Shown here: positions 50,271 through 59,453 of the stretch, piece by piece
Numbering within the stretch: position 1 is the first letter of the stretch
Layout: each line of letters opens with the position of its first letter
Assembly: GCF_003970865.1 (NCBI RefSeq)
Contig: NZ_RXLZ01000015.1
Location: 1 to 64,000 of the forward strand
DNA length: 64,000 bases
Direction: 5' to 3'
Source: Stenotrophomonas maltophilia
Lineage (GTDB): Bacteria > Pseudomonadota > Gammaproteobacteria > Xanthomonadales > Xanthomonadaceae
Notes under the pieces: model-generated
Database searches by the model: none
What the model was told of the DNA's origin: nothing
The model's input: only the letters and a program-made list of their open reading frames with translations
Made by a program: the position numbers and the translations under genes

Positions 50271-52241
50271 ATGACCTTTCACCAAGCCAAGGGGCTGCGT
50301 GCCATCCGGCGCTCTACCTTGAACCGTGTCAGCGCGTTGGGAGTCGCGCTGATGCTGGCCTGCGCTCCGGCGCTGGCCGCCGCACCGGCCGAGAAGCCGG
50401 TGGGCGCCACTGTGGCACCGGCGGCAGCGCCGGCGGGCCTGTCGGTGGCCAAGATCGATTTCAAGCGCGGCGATGATGGCGCCGGGCGCCTGATCGTCCA
50501 GTTCGACGGCCAGGGCGCGGTCCCGGACCTGCGTACGCAGGGCAACAGCGTGGTGGTCGATGTCGGCAATGCCCGACTGCCGGCCAACCTGCAGAAGCCG
50601 ATGAACGTCACCGACTTCGCCACGCCGGTGCAGCGCATCGACGCCAAGCCGTCCGGTGCCGGTACCCAGCTGGTGCTCAGCACCGGTGGTGCGGTGGAGT
50701 CGCTGGCTTACCAGAGCGGCGACGAGTACGTGGTGGAGATCAGCCCGCGGCAGGCTCCGGCCGCTGTCGGTGCAGTCACCGCCGGCAGCGTCACCCAGGC
50801 TGCCAAGGCTGTCGGTCAGCGCGGTTTCACCGGCAAGCCGGTGACCTTCAACTTCCAGGACGTGCCGGTGCGCACCGTGCTGCAGTTGATCGCCGAGGAA
50901 TCCAATCTCAACGTGGTGGCGTCCGATTCGGTACAGGGCAATGTGACCCTGCGCCTGGTCAACGTGCCGTGGGACCAGGCGCTGGACATCGTGCTGCGCG
51001 CCAAGGGCCTGGACAAGCGTCGCGATGGCAGCGTGATCTGGGTCGCTCCGCAGGCTGAGCTGGCCAAGTTCGAGCAGGAGAAGGAAGACGCGCGCATCGC
51101 CATCGAGAACCGCGAAGACCTGGTCACCGATTACGTCCAGATCAACTACCACAGCGCCACGCAAATCTTCAAAGCGCTGACCGAGGCCAAGGGCATCGGC
51201 GGAAGTAACAACAACAGCGGTAATGGAGGCAGTTCATCGCAGGAGGATAGTGGCTTCCTTTCGCCGCGTGGTCGCATCGTCGCCGACGAGCGCACCAATA
51301 CGTTGATGATCAGCGACATCCCGAAGAAGATCGCGCGCATGCGTGAACTGATCGGTGTAATTGATCGCCCGGTCGACCAGGTGCTGATCGAAAGCCGCAT
51401 CGTCATCGCCACCGATACCTTCGCCCGCGAGCTGGGCGCGAAGTTCGGCATCAGCGGCAGCCGCGACAACGTGTATTTCAGCGGCAACCTGGAATCCAAT
51501 CGCCTGACCCGCGAATCCCAGGTCAAGGCGGCACAGGACAATGCCAAGGCCGAACGTGACTGGATTACGGGCGGTCGCGTCGGTCCGCCGCCGGTGCCGA
51601 CGGGGTCGGCAATTACCCGTGGCCTGAACTGGAGCCTGCCGGTAGCCGCGGCCAACAACCCTGGCTCACTGGCGCTGTCGATCCTCAATGCAGGCTACCT
51701 GCTGGACGTGGAGCTGTCGGCCATGCAGGAAGAGTCGCGGGGTGAGGTGATCTCCAACCCGCGTGTGGTCACCACCAACCAGCGCGAGGCGATGATCAAG
51801 CAGGGCAAGGAAATCGGCTACGTCACCATCAGCGGCACCGGTGCTGCCGGTGGCGCCGGGTCCACCCCGAACGTGCAGTTCAAGGAAGTGGTGCTGGAAC
51901 TGCGGGTGACCCCGACCATCACCAACGACAACCGCGTGTTCCTCAACATGCAGGTGAAGAAGGACGAAGTCGACCGCCTGATCGAACTGCAGGGCTACGG
52001 CACGGTGCCGTCGATCAACCGCCGCGAAGTCAACACCGCGGTGCTGGTCGAGGATGGGCAGACCGTGGTCATCGGTGGTGTGTACGAGTTCACCGACCGC
52101 AGCAGCATCAACAAGGTGCCGTTCCTGGGCGACGTGCCGTTCCTGGGCAACCTGTTCAAGAGGCGCGGCCGCAACAAGGACAAGGCCGAGCTGCTGGTGT
52201 TCGTGACGCCGAAGGTGCTGCGTGTGGCCAAGCAGAACTGA
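50271..52241 (+). CDS. pilQ: Type IV pilus secretin PilQ
   Basis: Outer-membrane secretin (656 aa) through which the pilus passes. The signal peptide ends near APALAAA. An AMIN-type domain (KIDFKRGDDGAGRLIVQFDG) is near residues 60-160, then STN/N0 (NFQDVPVRTVLQLIAEESNL) and N1. The secretin core begins about residue 390 and includes VISNPRVVTTNQREAMIKQG and VEDGQTVVIGGVYE, ending LLVFVTPKVLRVAKQN. An insert rich in Asn, Gly and Ser (GGSNNNSGNGGSSSQEDSGF) lies in the N1 region. Last gene of pilMNOPQ. Confidence 0.96.
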   Translation: MTFHQAKGLRAIRRSTLNRVSALGVALMLACAPALAAAPAEKPVGATVAPAAAPAGLSVAKIDFKRGDDGAGRLIVQFDGQGAVPDLRTQGNSVVVDVGNARLPANLQKPMNVTDFATPVQRIDAKPSGAGTQLVLSTGGAVESLAYQSGDEYVVEISPRQAPAAVGAVTAGSVTQAAKAVGQRGFTGKPVTFNFQDVPVRTVLQLIAEESNLNVVASDSVQGNVTLRLVNVPWDQALDIVLRAKGLDKRRDGSVIWVAPQAELAKFEQEKEDARIAIENREDLVTDYVQINYHSATQIFKALTEAKGIGGSNNNSGNGGSSSQEDSGFLSPRGRIVADERTNTLMISDIPKKIARMRELIGVIDRPVDQVLIESRIVIATDTFARELGAKFGISGSRDNVYFSGNLESNRLTRESQVKAAQDNAKAERDWITGGRVGPPPVPTGSAITRGLNWSLPVAAANNPGSLALSILNAGYLLDVELSAMQEESRGEVISNPRVVTTNQREAMIKQGKEIGYVTISGTGAAGGAGSTPNVQFKEVVLELRVTPTITNDNRVFLNMQVKKDEVDRLIELQGYGTVPSINRREVNTAVLVEDGQTVVIGGVYEFTDRSSINKVPFLGDVPFLGNLFKRRGRNKDKAELLVFVTPKVLRVAKQN

Positions 52242-52256
52242 GCCCGCGCCACCCGC

Positions 52257-52297
52257 GAAACGCAGAAGGGCCGCCATGCGCGGCCCTTCTGCGTTTC
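52257..52297 (+). terminator. Terminator after pilQ
   Basis: GAAACGCAGAAGGGCCGC pairs with its exact complement (18 bp) around CATGC. The stem ends in TTTC, so the T tract is short, but the hairpin is very stable. Confidence 0.75.
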
Positions 52298-52302
52298 TGC
52301 CA

Positions 52303-52350
52303 GTAGATCCACGCCGCCCATGTCCAGTAGATCCACGCCATGCGTGGATG
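52303..52350. repeat. Two SMAGs, one degenerate
   Basis: A broken GTAGATCCACGCC lacking its second arm, followed by a complete GTAGATCCACGCCATGCGTG unit. They lie between the pilQ terminator and the MoxR gene. Confidence 0.75.
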
Positions 52351-52438
52351 GGCCGTTCAGCCGTTCTTGATGCCAATCGCAGGGCACCCTGCGATGATGT
52401 CGGGAACCCGTGCCGTCCCGCGCCGGTCAAAGGCCCCC

Positions 52439-53464
52439 ATGAACCTGCCACCGCCGATGCCCGAAACCGTCTCGCCGCCGCCCGCGCCGGCCACCTCCCG
52501 CCTGCATGGCGCCTTCACCCAGCTGCGCGATGCCCTGTCGGCCGAGATCGTCGGCCAGGCGGCACTGGTCGAACGCCTGCTGATCGCGCTGCTGGCCGAT
52601 GGCCACCTGCTGGTGGAAGGCGCTCCGGGCCTGGCCAAGACCACGGCGATCCGCGCGCTGGCCTCGCGCCTGGAAGCTGACTTCGCCCGCGTGCAGTTCA
52701 CCCCGGACCTGCTGCCGGCCGATCTGACCGGCACCGAGATCTGGCGCCCGCAGGAAGGTCGCTTCGAATTCGTACCTGGCCCGATCTTCCACCCGATCCT
52801 GCTGGCCGATGAAATCAACCGCGCGCCAGCCAAGGTGCAGTCGGCACTGCTGGAAGCGATGGGCGAGCGCCAGGTCACCGTTGGCCGCCACACCTACGCG
52901 CTGCCGCCGCTGTTCTTGGTGATGGCCACGCAGAACCCGATCGAGCAGGAAGGCACCTTCCCGCTGCCGGAAGCACAGCTGGATCGCTTCCTGATGCATG
53001 TGCGCATCGGCTACCCGGACCAGGCCGCCGAATCGGAGATCCTGCGCCTGGCCCGCGAGCGCGCCCGTGGCGCGCTGGGCGAAGCCGCGCCGGCACCGGA
53101 GAAGCTGCCGATGCAGGATGTGTTCGATGCCCGCCGCGAAGTGCTGGACCTGCACATGGCGCCGGCGCTGGAACGCTACCTGATCGAGCTGGTGCTGGCC
53201 TCGCGTGATCCGACGCGCTATGACGCTGGCCTTGGCCGCCGCATTGCCTGGGGGGCAAGCCCGCGCGGTTCCATCGCACTGGAACGCTGCGCACGTGCGC
53301 GCGCCTGGCTGGCCGGCCGCGATTTCGTCACCCCCGATGACGTGCGAGCGGTTGCCGCCGACGTGCTGCGCCATCGCGTGCTGCCCAGCTACGAAGCTAC
53401 TGCCGAAGGCTGGGATGGCGAACGCCTGGTGCAGGAGCTGCTGGCCCGGGTGCCGGCACCCTGA
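52439..53464 (+). CDS. MoxR family AAA+ ATPase
   Basis: A 341-residue AAA+ protein that, in its family, helps assemble or activate partners with VWA domains. Walker A is EGAPGLAKT, Walker B is LLADEINRAPAK, sensor I is in ATQNPIEQEGTFPL, and the Arg region is QLDRFLMHV. The short Pro-rich N-terminus (MNLPPPMPETVSPPP) starts at 52439. It is first of a six-gene operon with DUF58, DUF4381, two VWA proteins and a BatD protein, the Bat aerotolerance layout. Confidence 0.93.
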   Translation: MNLPPPMPETVSPPPAPATSRLHGAFTQLRDALSAEIVGQAALVERLLIALLADGHLLVEGAPGLAKTTAIRALASRLEADFARVQFTPDLLPADLTGTEIWRPQEGRFEFVPGPIFHPILLADEINRAPAKVQSALLEAMGERQVTVGRHTYALPPLFLVMATQNPIEQEGTFPLPEAQLDRFLMHVRIGYPDQAAESEILRLARERARGALGEAAPAPEKLPMQDVFDARREVLDLHMAPALERYLIELVLASRDPTRYDAGLGRRIAWGASPRGSIALERCARARAWLAGRDFVTPDDVRAVAADVLRHRVLPSYEATAEGWDGERLVQELLARVPAP

Positions 53465-53472
53465 GCCTGCGC

Positions 53473-54402
53473 ATGACCGATCCATCCCTGCACCACGCCT
53501 CCTCCGTCAGCGGCGGTGACGGGCTGCGCCCACAGTTGGCCGAACTGGTGGCCCTGCGCCGCCTTGCGCAGCGACCGCCGCCGCCACGCCGTGGCCGTGC
53601 CGGCAACGCCGGGCAGGCCCCGTCACCGCTGCGTGGGCGTGGCATGGAATATGCCGAGTCACGCGAGTACGTGGCCGGCGACGATGCACGCCATATCGAC
53701 TGGCGGGTGACCGCACGGACCGGTCGTGCCCACACCAAACTGTTCCAGGCCGAACGCGAGCGGGTCAGCTTGATCGTGGCCGATACCTCGCCGTCGCTGT
53801 ACTTCGGCACCCGCGTGCGCTTCAAATCGGTGCAGGCCGCACGTGCGGGCGCCGTCGCCGCGTGGTCGGCGCAGCGTCGTGGCGATCGCATCGGCGCCCT
53901 GCGGGGCAGCGACCGTGAACCACCGATCGCCCCGGCAGGAGGCCCGCGCGGCGTGCTGCGCGTGCTGGATGCGCTCACCCGCTGGTATGCGCAGCCCCCG
54001 GCCGATGACCTTGGCCTGGAGCGCGCGCTGGACCATGCCGGTCGCGTCCTGCGCCCGGGTGCACGTGTGCTGGTGCTGGCCGATCCGCAGCAGGCCATCC
54101 GTATTCCGCCGGCGCGCTGGAGTGCGCTGGCCCAGCACCATGACCTCAGCCTGGTGCTGCTGGTCGATCCATTGGAACTGCAACCTCCGTCAGCCGCGCT
54201 GCAGTTCCAGACCCTGCAGCAGCGCATCGGCCTCGACCTGCGCCGCAGCGAGGTGCAGGCCCATTGGCAGGCCCACTTCGTTGAACCGTTGCAGGAACTG
54301 CGACGCCAGCTGGGAGCGCGCCGCGTCGATGTGCAGGTGTTGTCCACCGATGCGCCCAGCGATGCCTGGCTGGCGCCATCCCCCACCGAGGTGCCGGCAT
54401 GA
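53473..54402 (+). CDS. DUF58 domain protein
   Basis: A 309-residue protein with the DUF58 signature in REYVAGDDARHIDWRVTART and, before it, PLRGRGMEYAESR. The region after it (VSLIVADTSPSLYFGTR) is like a VWA core with a DTSPS motif. No signal peptide. Proteins of this family act with MoxR ATPases. It starts eight bases after the MoxR gene, and its end overlaps the DUF4381 start by four bases. Confidence 0.9.
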   Translation: MTDPSLHHASSVSGGDGLRPQLAELVALRRLAQRPPPPRRGRAGNAGQAPSPLRGRGMEYAESREYVAGDDARHIDWRVTARTGRAHTKLFQAERERVSLIVADTSPSLYFGTRVRFKSVQAARAGAVAAWSAQRRGDRIGALRGSDREPPIAPAGGPRGVLRVLDALTRWYAQPPADDLGLERALDHAGRVLRPGARVLVLADPQQAIRIPPARWSALAQHHDLSLVLLVDPLELQPPSAALQFQTLQQRIGLDLRRSEVQAHWQAHFVEPLQELRRQLGARRVDVQVLSTDAPSDAWLAPSPTEVPA

Positions 54403-54848
54403 GCGCCAACCTGCCGCTGCGCGATGTGCAGCTGCCGTCGGCGCCATCATGGTGGCCACCGGCACCGGGCTATCTGATGATCGGCGGCGTGGTGCTGCTG
54501 TTGCTGGTGGCGATGGACTTCCTGTGGTGGCAGCGCCGCCGACGCCGCCAACGCTGGTTGCAGCTGTTCGATCAGGAGCTGGCAACCACCGCCGATGCTG
54601 CTGCCGAACTGGCGGCGATCGCAGGACTGCTGCGTCGCGCTGCACGCCAGGCACAGCCCGGCAGTGAATCCCTGCGCGATGACGCCTGGTGGCAGCGCGT
54701 GGATCCGAAGGGCACGCTGCCCGCGGCACGTCGCAGTCTGCTGGCGGAAGGTGCCTATCGCCCACGGGTGGACGTCAACGATGTAGAGGCGCTGCGCAGC
54801 TGGGCGCGCGAGCGCTACCTGACCATGCTGCTGGAGCGGCGCCGATGA
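54399..54848 (+). CDS. DUF4381 domain protein
   Basis: A 149-residue membrane protein. After a short N-terminus (LRDVQLPSAPSWWPPAPGYL), one membrane helix (MIGGVVLLLLVAMDFLWW) precedes an Arg-rich stretch (QRRRRRQRW) and a cytoplasmic helical domain (ELATTADAAAELAAIAGLLR). WPPAPG is the typical family motif. It stands in its usual place between DUF58 and the VWA gene and overlaps both by four bases. Confidence 0.88.
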   Translation: MSANLPLRDVQLPSAPSWWPPAPGYLMIGGVVLLLLVAMDFLWWQRRRRRQRWLQLFDQELATTADAAAELAAIAGLLRRAARQAQPGSESLRDDAWWQRVDPKGTLPAARRSLLAEGAYRPRVDVNDVEALRSWARERYLTMLLERRR

Positions 54849-55849
54849 ACCTGCTGGCAAGTTACTGGCCATGGCCGGACCTGCAGCTGGCCTGGCCACT
54901 GGCCCTGCTGGCGCTGCCGTTGCCGTTGCTGATGCGCTGGTGGAAGCGTCGTGCCGATCCCGGCGCTGCGCTGCGCGTGCCCTATGCGGCGACGGAACTG
55001 GAAGCGCTGGCCGGTGGCGGCCGTGTTGATGTGTCGTGGCTGCGCACGCTGCTGTTGTGGCTGGGCTGGTGTGCGCTGTGCATCGCGCTCACGCGCCCGC
55101 AGCAGTTGGGCGAGGCCATCACCCCACCGCAGCAGGGCCGGCAGATGATGCTGGCGATGGACGTGTCTGGCAGCATGGGCGAGGGCGACATGGTGCTGGG
55201 CGGCCAGGCGGTGGATCGCCTCACTGCCGCGAAGGCGGTGCTGGCCGACTTCCTCGACCGCCGCGCCGGTGATCGCATCGGCCTGCTGATCTTCGGCGAC
55301 CGCGCCTACACGCTTACGCCGCTTACTGCCGATCTGGCCAGCGTGCGCGACCAGCTGCGCGACAGTGTGGTCGGCCTGGCCGGGCGCGAGACGGCCATCG
55401 GTGATGCCATCGGCCTGGCAGTGAAACGCCTGCGCAGCCAACCGGAGGGGCAGCGCGTGCTGATCCTGTTGACCGACGGCGTCAGCAACGCCGGCGTGCT
55501 GGAACCGCTGCGTGCGGCGGAAGTGGCCCGCGCCGAAGGTGTACGCATCCATACCGTTGCATTTGGTGGCGGTGGCAGCATGCGCCTGTTCGGCATTCCC
55601 ATTTCCGCCGATCAGGACCCGGTCGATGAGGCCACCTTGAAGAAGATTGCCAGCATGACCGGTGGCCAGTTCTTCCGCGCGCGTGATACCGCGCAGCTGG
55701 TCGGCATCTATGCCGAACTGGACCTGCTGGAGCCGATCACTGCGAAGGGGCCAAGCCTGCGGCCGCGCGAAGAACGCTATGCGTGGCCATTGGGCCTGGC
55801 CTTGCTGCTGGGTGCATTGGCCTGGCTGTGGCCGGAGCGTCGCCGATGA
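54845..55849 (+). CDS. VWA domain membrane protein (BatA-like)
   Basis: A 334-residue protein with two N-terminal membrane helices (about 10-30 and 60-80), a periplasmic VWA domain and a C-terminal helix (WPLGLALLLGALAWLWPE). The metal-ion site is intact: DVSGSMGEGD (DxSxS), then the Thr/Asp regions in LAGRETAIGDAIG and LLTDGVSNAG. It is the second ATGA-coupled step in this operon. By analogy with BatA in Bacteroides it takes part in stress tolerance; the actual role here is unknown. Confidence 0.9.
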   Translation: MNLLASYWPWPDLQLAWPLALLALPLPLLMRWWKRRADPGAALRVPYAATELEALAGGGRVDVSWLRTLLLWLGWCALCIALTRPQQLGEAITPPQQGRQMMLAMDVSGSMGEGDMVLGGQAVDRLTAAKAVLADFLDRRAGDRIGLLIFGDRAYTLTPLTADLASVRDQLRDSVVGLAGRETAIGDAIGLAVKRLRSQPEGQRVLILLTDGVSNAGVLEPLRAAEVARAEGVRIHTVAFGGGGSMRLFGIPISADQDPVDEATLKKIASMTGGQFFRARDTAQLVGIYAELDLLEPITAKGPSLRPREERYAWPLGLALLLGALAWLWPERRR

Positions 55850-57684
55850 TCGCGCTTGCTTCGAATCTTCCTGACTGGAACGCGCTGCACTTCCTGCGCC
55901 CGGAATGGCTGTGGGCCTTGCTGGCATTGCCGCTGATCCTCGCGCTGGCGTTGTACCGGCAGCGCCGCAGCGATGTGTGGCGAACAGCGGTGGATGCCCA
56001 CCTGTTGCCGCATCTGCTGGCTGCGGGCAAACGCCGCCGTGCACGCCAGCCCTGGGCCGTGTTGCTGGGGTGGACGCTGGCTTCGCTGGCCATGGCCGGG
56101 CCGAGCTGGCGGCAGCAGGCACAGCCGATGTTCCAGGCCAGCGCACCGCTGCTGGTCGTGCTGGATCTGTCCAGCCGGATCAATGCCACCGACCTGCCGC
56201 CGTCGCGCCTGCTGCAGGCGCGGGCGAAAGTGGGCGAACTGCTGCGTGCCCGCCTGGGTGGCCAGGTGGGCCTGGTGGTCTACGCCGAGGATGCCTACAC
56301 CGTGGCGCCGCTGACCGACGACGGCAGCAATGTCGCGCTGTATCTGGACGCGTTGTCGCCCGATGTGATGCCACGCGACGGCCAGCGTGCCGACCGCGGT
56401 ATCGACTGGGCGACGCGGTTGATGCGCCAGATCGGGGCATTGCGGGGGCAGATCCTGCTGGTCAGCGATCAGGCCGATGGTGAAGCGGCGCTGGCCGCAG
56501 CGCAGGCGCGCAGCCTCGGCCTGCAGGTGTCGGTACTGGGCCTGGGTACGTCCGCTGGTGCGGCGTACCGGGATGGCAGTGGGCAGATCCGCCAGGCTGC
56601 GTTGGACGAAGGCAGCCTGCGTGCGGTGGCCACCGCAGGTGGTGGCCGCTATGCCCGCATCGCCGCCGATGACAGTGACCTGCGTGCGCTGGGCGTACTT
56701 GATGCACGCGAAGGTACTGCGGCGCAGCGGCCCGGCGAGGGCAAGCAATGGCGCGATGAAGGATTCTGGCTGCTGCCACCGGTGATGCTGCTGGCGCTGC
56801 TCGCCTTCCGACGCCGCGCGCTGCTGGCAGCGGTGCTGGCGGTGGGCCTGCTGCCATGGATGAGTGATGTGCAGGCACAGGCGCCCGCTGGGCCGGCTGC
56901 GCCGCCGGCGCAGGGCACGCTGTGGAAGCGCGCCGACCAGGTGCAGCACCAGCGTCTGGCCGAAGGTGCACAGGCGTACCGCAACGGCGATTTCGCCAGT
57001 GCCCGCAAGCAGTTCGAGGGCATCGACAGTGATGCGGGCTGGTACAACCTGGCCAATGCGCTGGCCCGCCAGGGCAACTACGACGAAGCCATTGCCGCCT
57101 ACGACCGCGCGTTGGCGCTGCATCCCGGCATGGCCGATGCGGTCGCCAACCGTGCCGTGGTCGATGCCGCACGCAAGCGCAAGCAATCGGGTGGCAAAGG
57201 CCAGGATCAGCAGAAGCCACCGCAGAACGGGCAGCAGAAGCAGCAGAACAATTCACAGGGCCAGCAGAACCCGCAGGGCCAGCAACCGCAGCAGGGCCAG
57301 AAGGATCCGGGGCAGGGTCAGCCGCAGCCGGGCCAGCAGGGGCAGCCCAAGGCGGGTGACGACAACGCGCCGTCGACGCCTCAGCCCGGCGAGCGTGGCC
57401 GCGATGGACAGCAGGCGCCACCGCAGGTGGAGGATGCCAAGGTGCAGGCCCAGGCTGATGAGCAGCAGCGCCAGCGCATGCAGCAGGCCATGCAGCAGGC
57501 ACGCGAGGGCAAGGGCGAACAGGATGGCAAACCCGTGCCAGGTAGCGACGGCACCACTGCGCGCCAGCGCGAGGAGCAACAGGCGGTGGAGGCGTGGATG
57601 CGGCGCGTGCCGGATGATCCGGGCGCATTGCTGCGGGCCAAGTTCCAGCTGGAAAACGAACGCAGGAAGAGGGAAGGGCGATGA
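55846..57684 (+). CDS. VWA-TPR fusion membrane protein (BatB/BatC-like)
   Basis: A 612-residue protein: N-terminal helices, a VWA domain (about 85-290), a membrane helix near 305-340, a TPR region (GDFASARKQFEGIDSDAGWY, NYDEAIAAYDRALALHP), and a low-complexity Gln/Pro/Gly tail (near 445-540). The MIDAS is altered: DLSSRINATD instead of DxSxSM, so the second Ser is replaced by Arg and metal binding may be lost. It fuses what are separate BatB and BatC proteins elsewhere. Overlaps on both sides are ATGA. Confidence 0.88.
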   Translation: MIALASNLPDWNALHFLRPEWLWALLALPLILALALYRQRRSDVWRTAVDAHLLPHLLAAGKRRRARQPWAVLLGWTLASLAMAGPSWRQQAQPMFQASAPLLVVLDLSSRINATDLPPSRLLQARAKVGELLRARLGGQVGLVVYAEDAYTVAPLTDDGSNVALYLDALSPDVMPRDGQRADRGIDWATRLMRQIGALRGQILLVSDQADGEAALAAAQARSLGLQVSVLGLGTSAGAAYRDGSGQIRQAALDEGSLRAVATAGGGRYARIAADDSDLRALGVLDAREGTAAQRPGEGKQWRDEGFWLLPPVMLLALLAFRRRALLAAVLAVGLLPWMSDVQAQAPAGPAAPPAQGTLWKRADQVQHQRLAEGAQAYRNGDFASARKQFEGIDSDAGWYNLANALARQGNYDEAIAAYDRALALHPGMADAVANRAVVDAARKRKQSGGKGQDQQKPPQNGQQKQQNNSQGQQNPQGQQPQQGQKDPGQGQPQPGQQGQPKAGDDNAPSTPQPGERGRDGQQAPPQVEDAKVQAQADEQQRQRMQQAMQQAREGKGEQDGKPVPGSDGTTARQREEQQAVEAWMRRVPDDPGALLRAKFQLENERRKREGR

Positions 57685-59396
57685 CGCGGGCGATCAACAT
57701 GCACGGGCACTGGCCCCGACAGGTACTGGCGGCGCTGCTGCTGTGGCTGCCGCTGCTGGCCTGGGCGCAGCCGCGCGCGTGGCTGGACCGCGACCGCATC
57801 GCGATGGGCGACACGGTCACGCTCAATGTCGAGAGCGACCAGGGCGCCCCCGACTTCACACCGTTGCGCACCGACTTCGACCTCAGCGGGCAGACCAGCA
57901 GCCGCCAGGTGGAGTGGAGCAACGGCAGCATGCAGCAGCGCAATCTGTATGGCGTGGCACTCACGCCACGGCGTAGCGGTGCACTGGTGGTGCCGGGCCT
58001 GCAGGTGGGCAGCGTACGTACCGCGCCGCTGACCCTGCAGGTGGATGCCGCTGCCGTGGCCGGCCCCGACAGCAATGCGGTGGCGTTCATCGAGACCGCT
58101 GTCGATGACGAGACGCCGTATGTGCAGCAGAGCGTAGGCGTGGTGGTGCGGCTGTTCTTCGCCTCGCAGCTGGCCTCCGGCGAACTGGTGCTGGATACCC
58201 CGGCAGGTGCGTCATTGCAGCGCGTGGGCGACGACCGCACCGATGTGCGGCAGGTCAACGGCCGCCGCTACAACGTGGTCGAGCGCCGCTTCCTGCTGAT
58301 CCCCGAGCGCAGCGGTGCACTTCGGCTGGCCGGCGCGCGTTTCAGTGGGCGCAGTGCCGGTGGCTTCTTCGACGACTTCTTCGGCGGCGGCGACGGGCGC
58401 ATGAATGCCACCGGCGCCGATCGCACGTTGCAGGTGCAGGCTCAGCCGGCACAGGCGCCGCAGCCATGGCTGCCGCTGCAGGGCCTGCAGCTGCGCTACA
58501 CCAGTGCACCGACCAGCGCCCGTACCGGTGAGGCGGCCAACGTGGTGGTCGAGGCCATTGCCGAAGGTGCCACCCGCGCACAGTTCACCGACCTGCCGGT
58601 GCCCGACGTCGGCAGCGCCGCGCAGGTGTTTGCCGAACCCGCGCAGTACGAAGAGACCTTCAATGGCAGCACGCCGCGGCTGAAGATCACCCGCCGCTAT
58701 TCGATCGTTCCACGCCAGCCGGGTTCGCTGGTGGTGCCGGGGCCGCACCTGCCGTGGTGGGACGTGCGCAATGGCAAGGCACAGGAAGCGAAGCTGCCGG
58801 ACCTGACACTGGCTGTCGCAGCCGGCAATGGCGGTGGCAGTGCTTCACCTGCGCCGCTGCCGCCGATCGACACCGATGCTGCGCTGCCGGGTGGCGATGG
58901 CCAGGACACCCGTATCGCGGCCACCGATCCGCGCGCCAGCGGCCTGGCTGAGCGTCCGTGGCCGTGGATGGCGGCGGCCATCGGTCTGGCGCTGCTGTGG
59001 TTGTTGACCCTGTTGTGGGGCTGGCAGCGTGGCCGTCGCCCGCGGGCAGTGGCGCCTGCAGCTGGCAAGCCCTCTGTGCCGACTGTGGCGAGCGGACGTG
59101 CCGGCGTGGCCGAACTGCGCCGCGCGCTGGATGGTGAAGGGTTTGACCAGGTGGAAGCACAACTGTGTGCGATGGCCGGTGTCGAACGCATCGAACAGGT
59201 CATCGCGCGGCTTGAGGATGCAGCCCAGCGCCAGGTACTGCAGGACCTGCAGCAGGCGCGCTGGGGCGGGCAGGGTGATCTGGCGCCGCTGCGCACGCGC
59301 CTGCGCGAGGTCTTCCGTGACGGACCGCACTGGTCGGCGGCAGCGATGACCGCTGACACTGGCCTGGCGCCGCTGTATCCGCCGCGGCGAACCTGA
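57681..59396 (+). CDS. BatD family protein
   Basis: A 571-residue exported protein. The signal peptide ends near LLAWAQP, followed by the family start RAWLDRDRIAMGDTVTLNVE and repeated beta-rich domains (RYTSAPTSARTGEAANVVVE). A C-terminal membrane helix (WPWMAAAIGLALLWLLTLLW) precedes a cytoplasmic tail of about 130 residues with an Arg/Ala-rich helix. In the Bat operon BatD is the large periplasmic partner of the VWA proteins. Last gene of the operon. Confidence 0.88.
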   Translation: MTRAINMHGHWPRQVLAALLLWLPLLAWAQPRAWLDRDRIAMGDTVTLNVESDQGAPDFTPLRTDFDLSGQTSSRQVEWSNGSMQQRNLYGVALTPRRSGALVVPGLQVGSVRTAPLTLQVDAAAVAGPDSNAVAFIETAVDDETPYVQQSVGVVVRLFFASQLASGELVLDTPAGASLQRVGDDRTDVRQVNGRRYNVVERRFLLIPERSGALRLAGARFSGRSAGGFFDDFFGGGDGRMNATGADRTLQVQAQPAQAPQPWLPLQGLQLRYTSAPTSARTGEAANVVVEAIAEGATRAQFTDLPVPDVGSAAQVFAEPAQYEETFNGSTPRLKITRRYSIVPRQPGSLVVPGPHLPWWDVRNGKAQEAKLPDLTLAVAAGNGGGSASPAPLPPIDTDAALPGGDGQDTRIAATDPRASGLAERPWPWMAAAIGLALLWLLTLLWGWQRGRRPRAVAPAAGKPSVPTVASGRAGVAELRRALDGEGFDQVEAQLCAMAGVERIEQVIARLEDAAQRQVLQDLQQARWGGQGDLAPLRTRLREVFRDGPHWSAAAMTADTGLAPLYPPRRT

Positions 59397-59453
59397 ACCG
59401 GCGCCGCTTGCGCGCTTTGTTAGAGTGCATTCATTTTTCGAGGAAACCCGCGC

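Noticed and set aside
57180-57420. Gln/Pro-rich stretch as a possible frameshift or repeat expansion error
   Set aside because: The reading frame stays open into a normal C-terminus, and low-complexity tails are common in BatC-like proteins.
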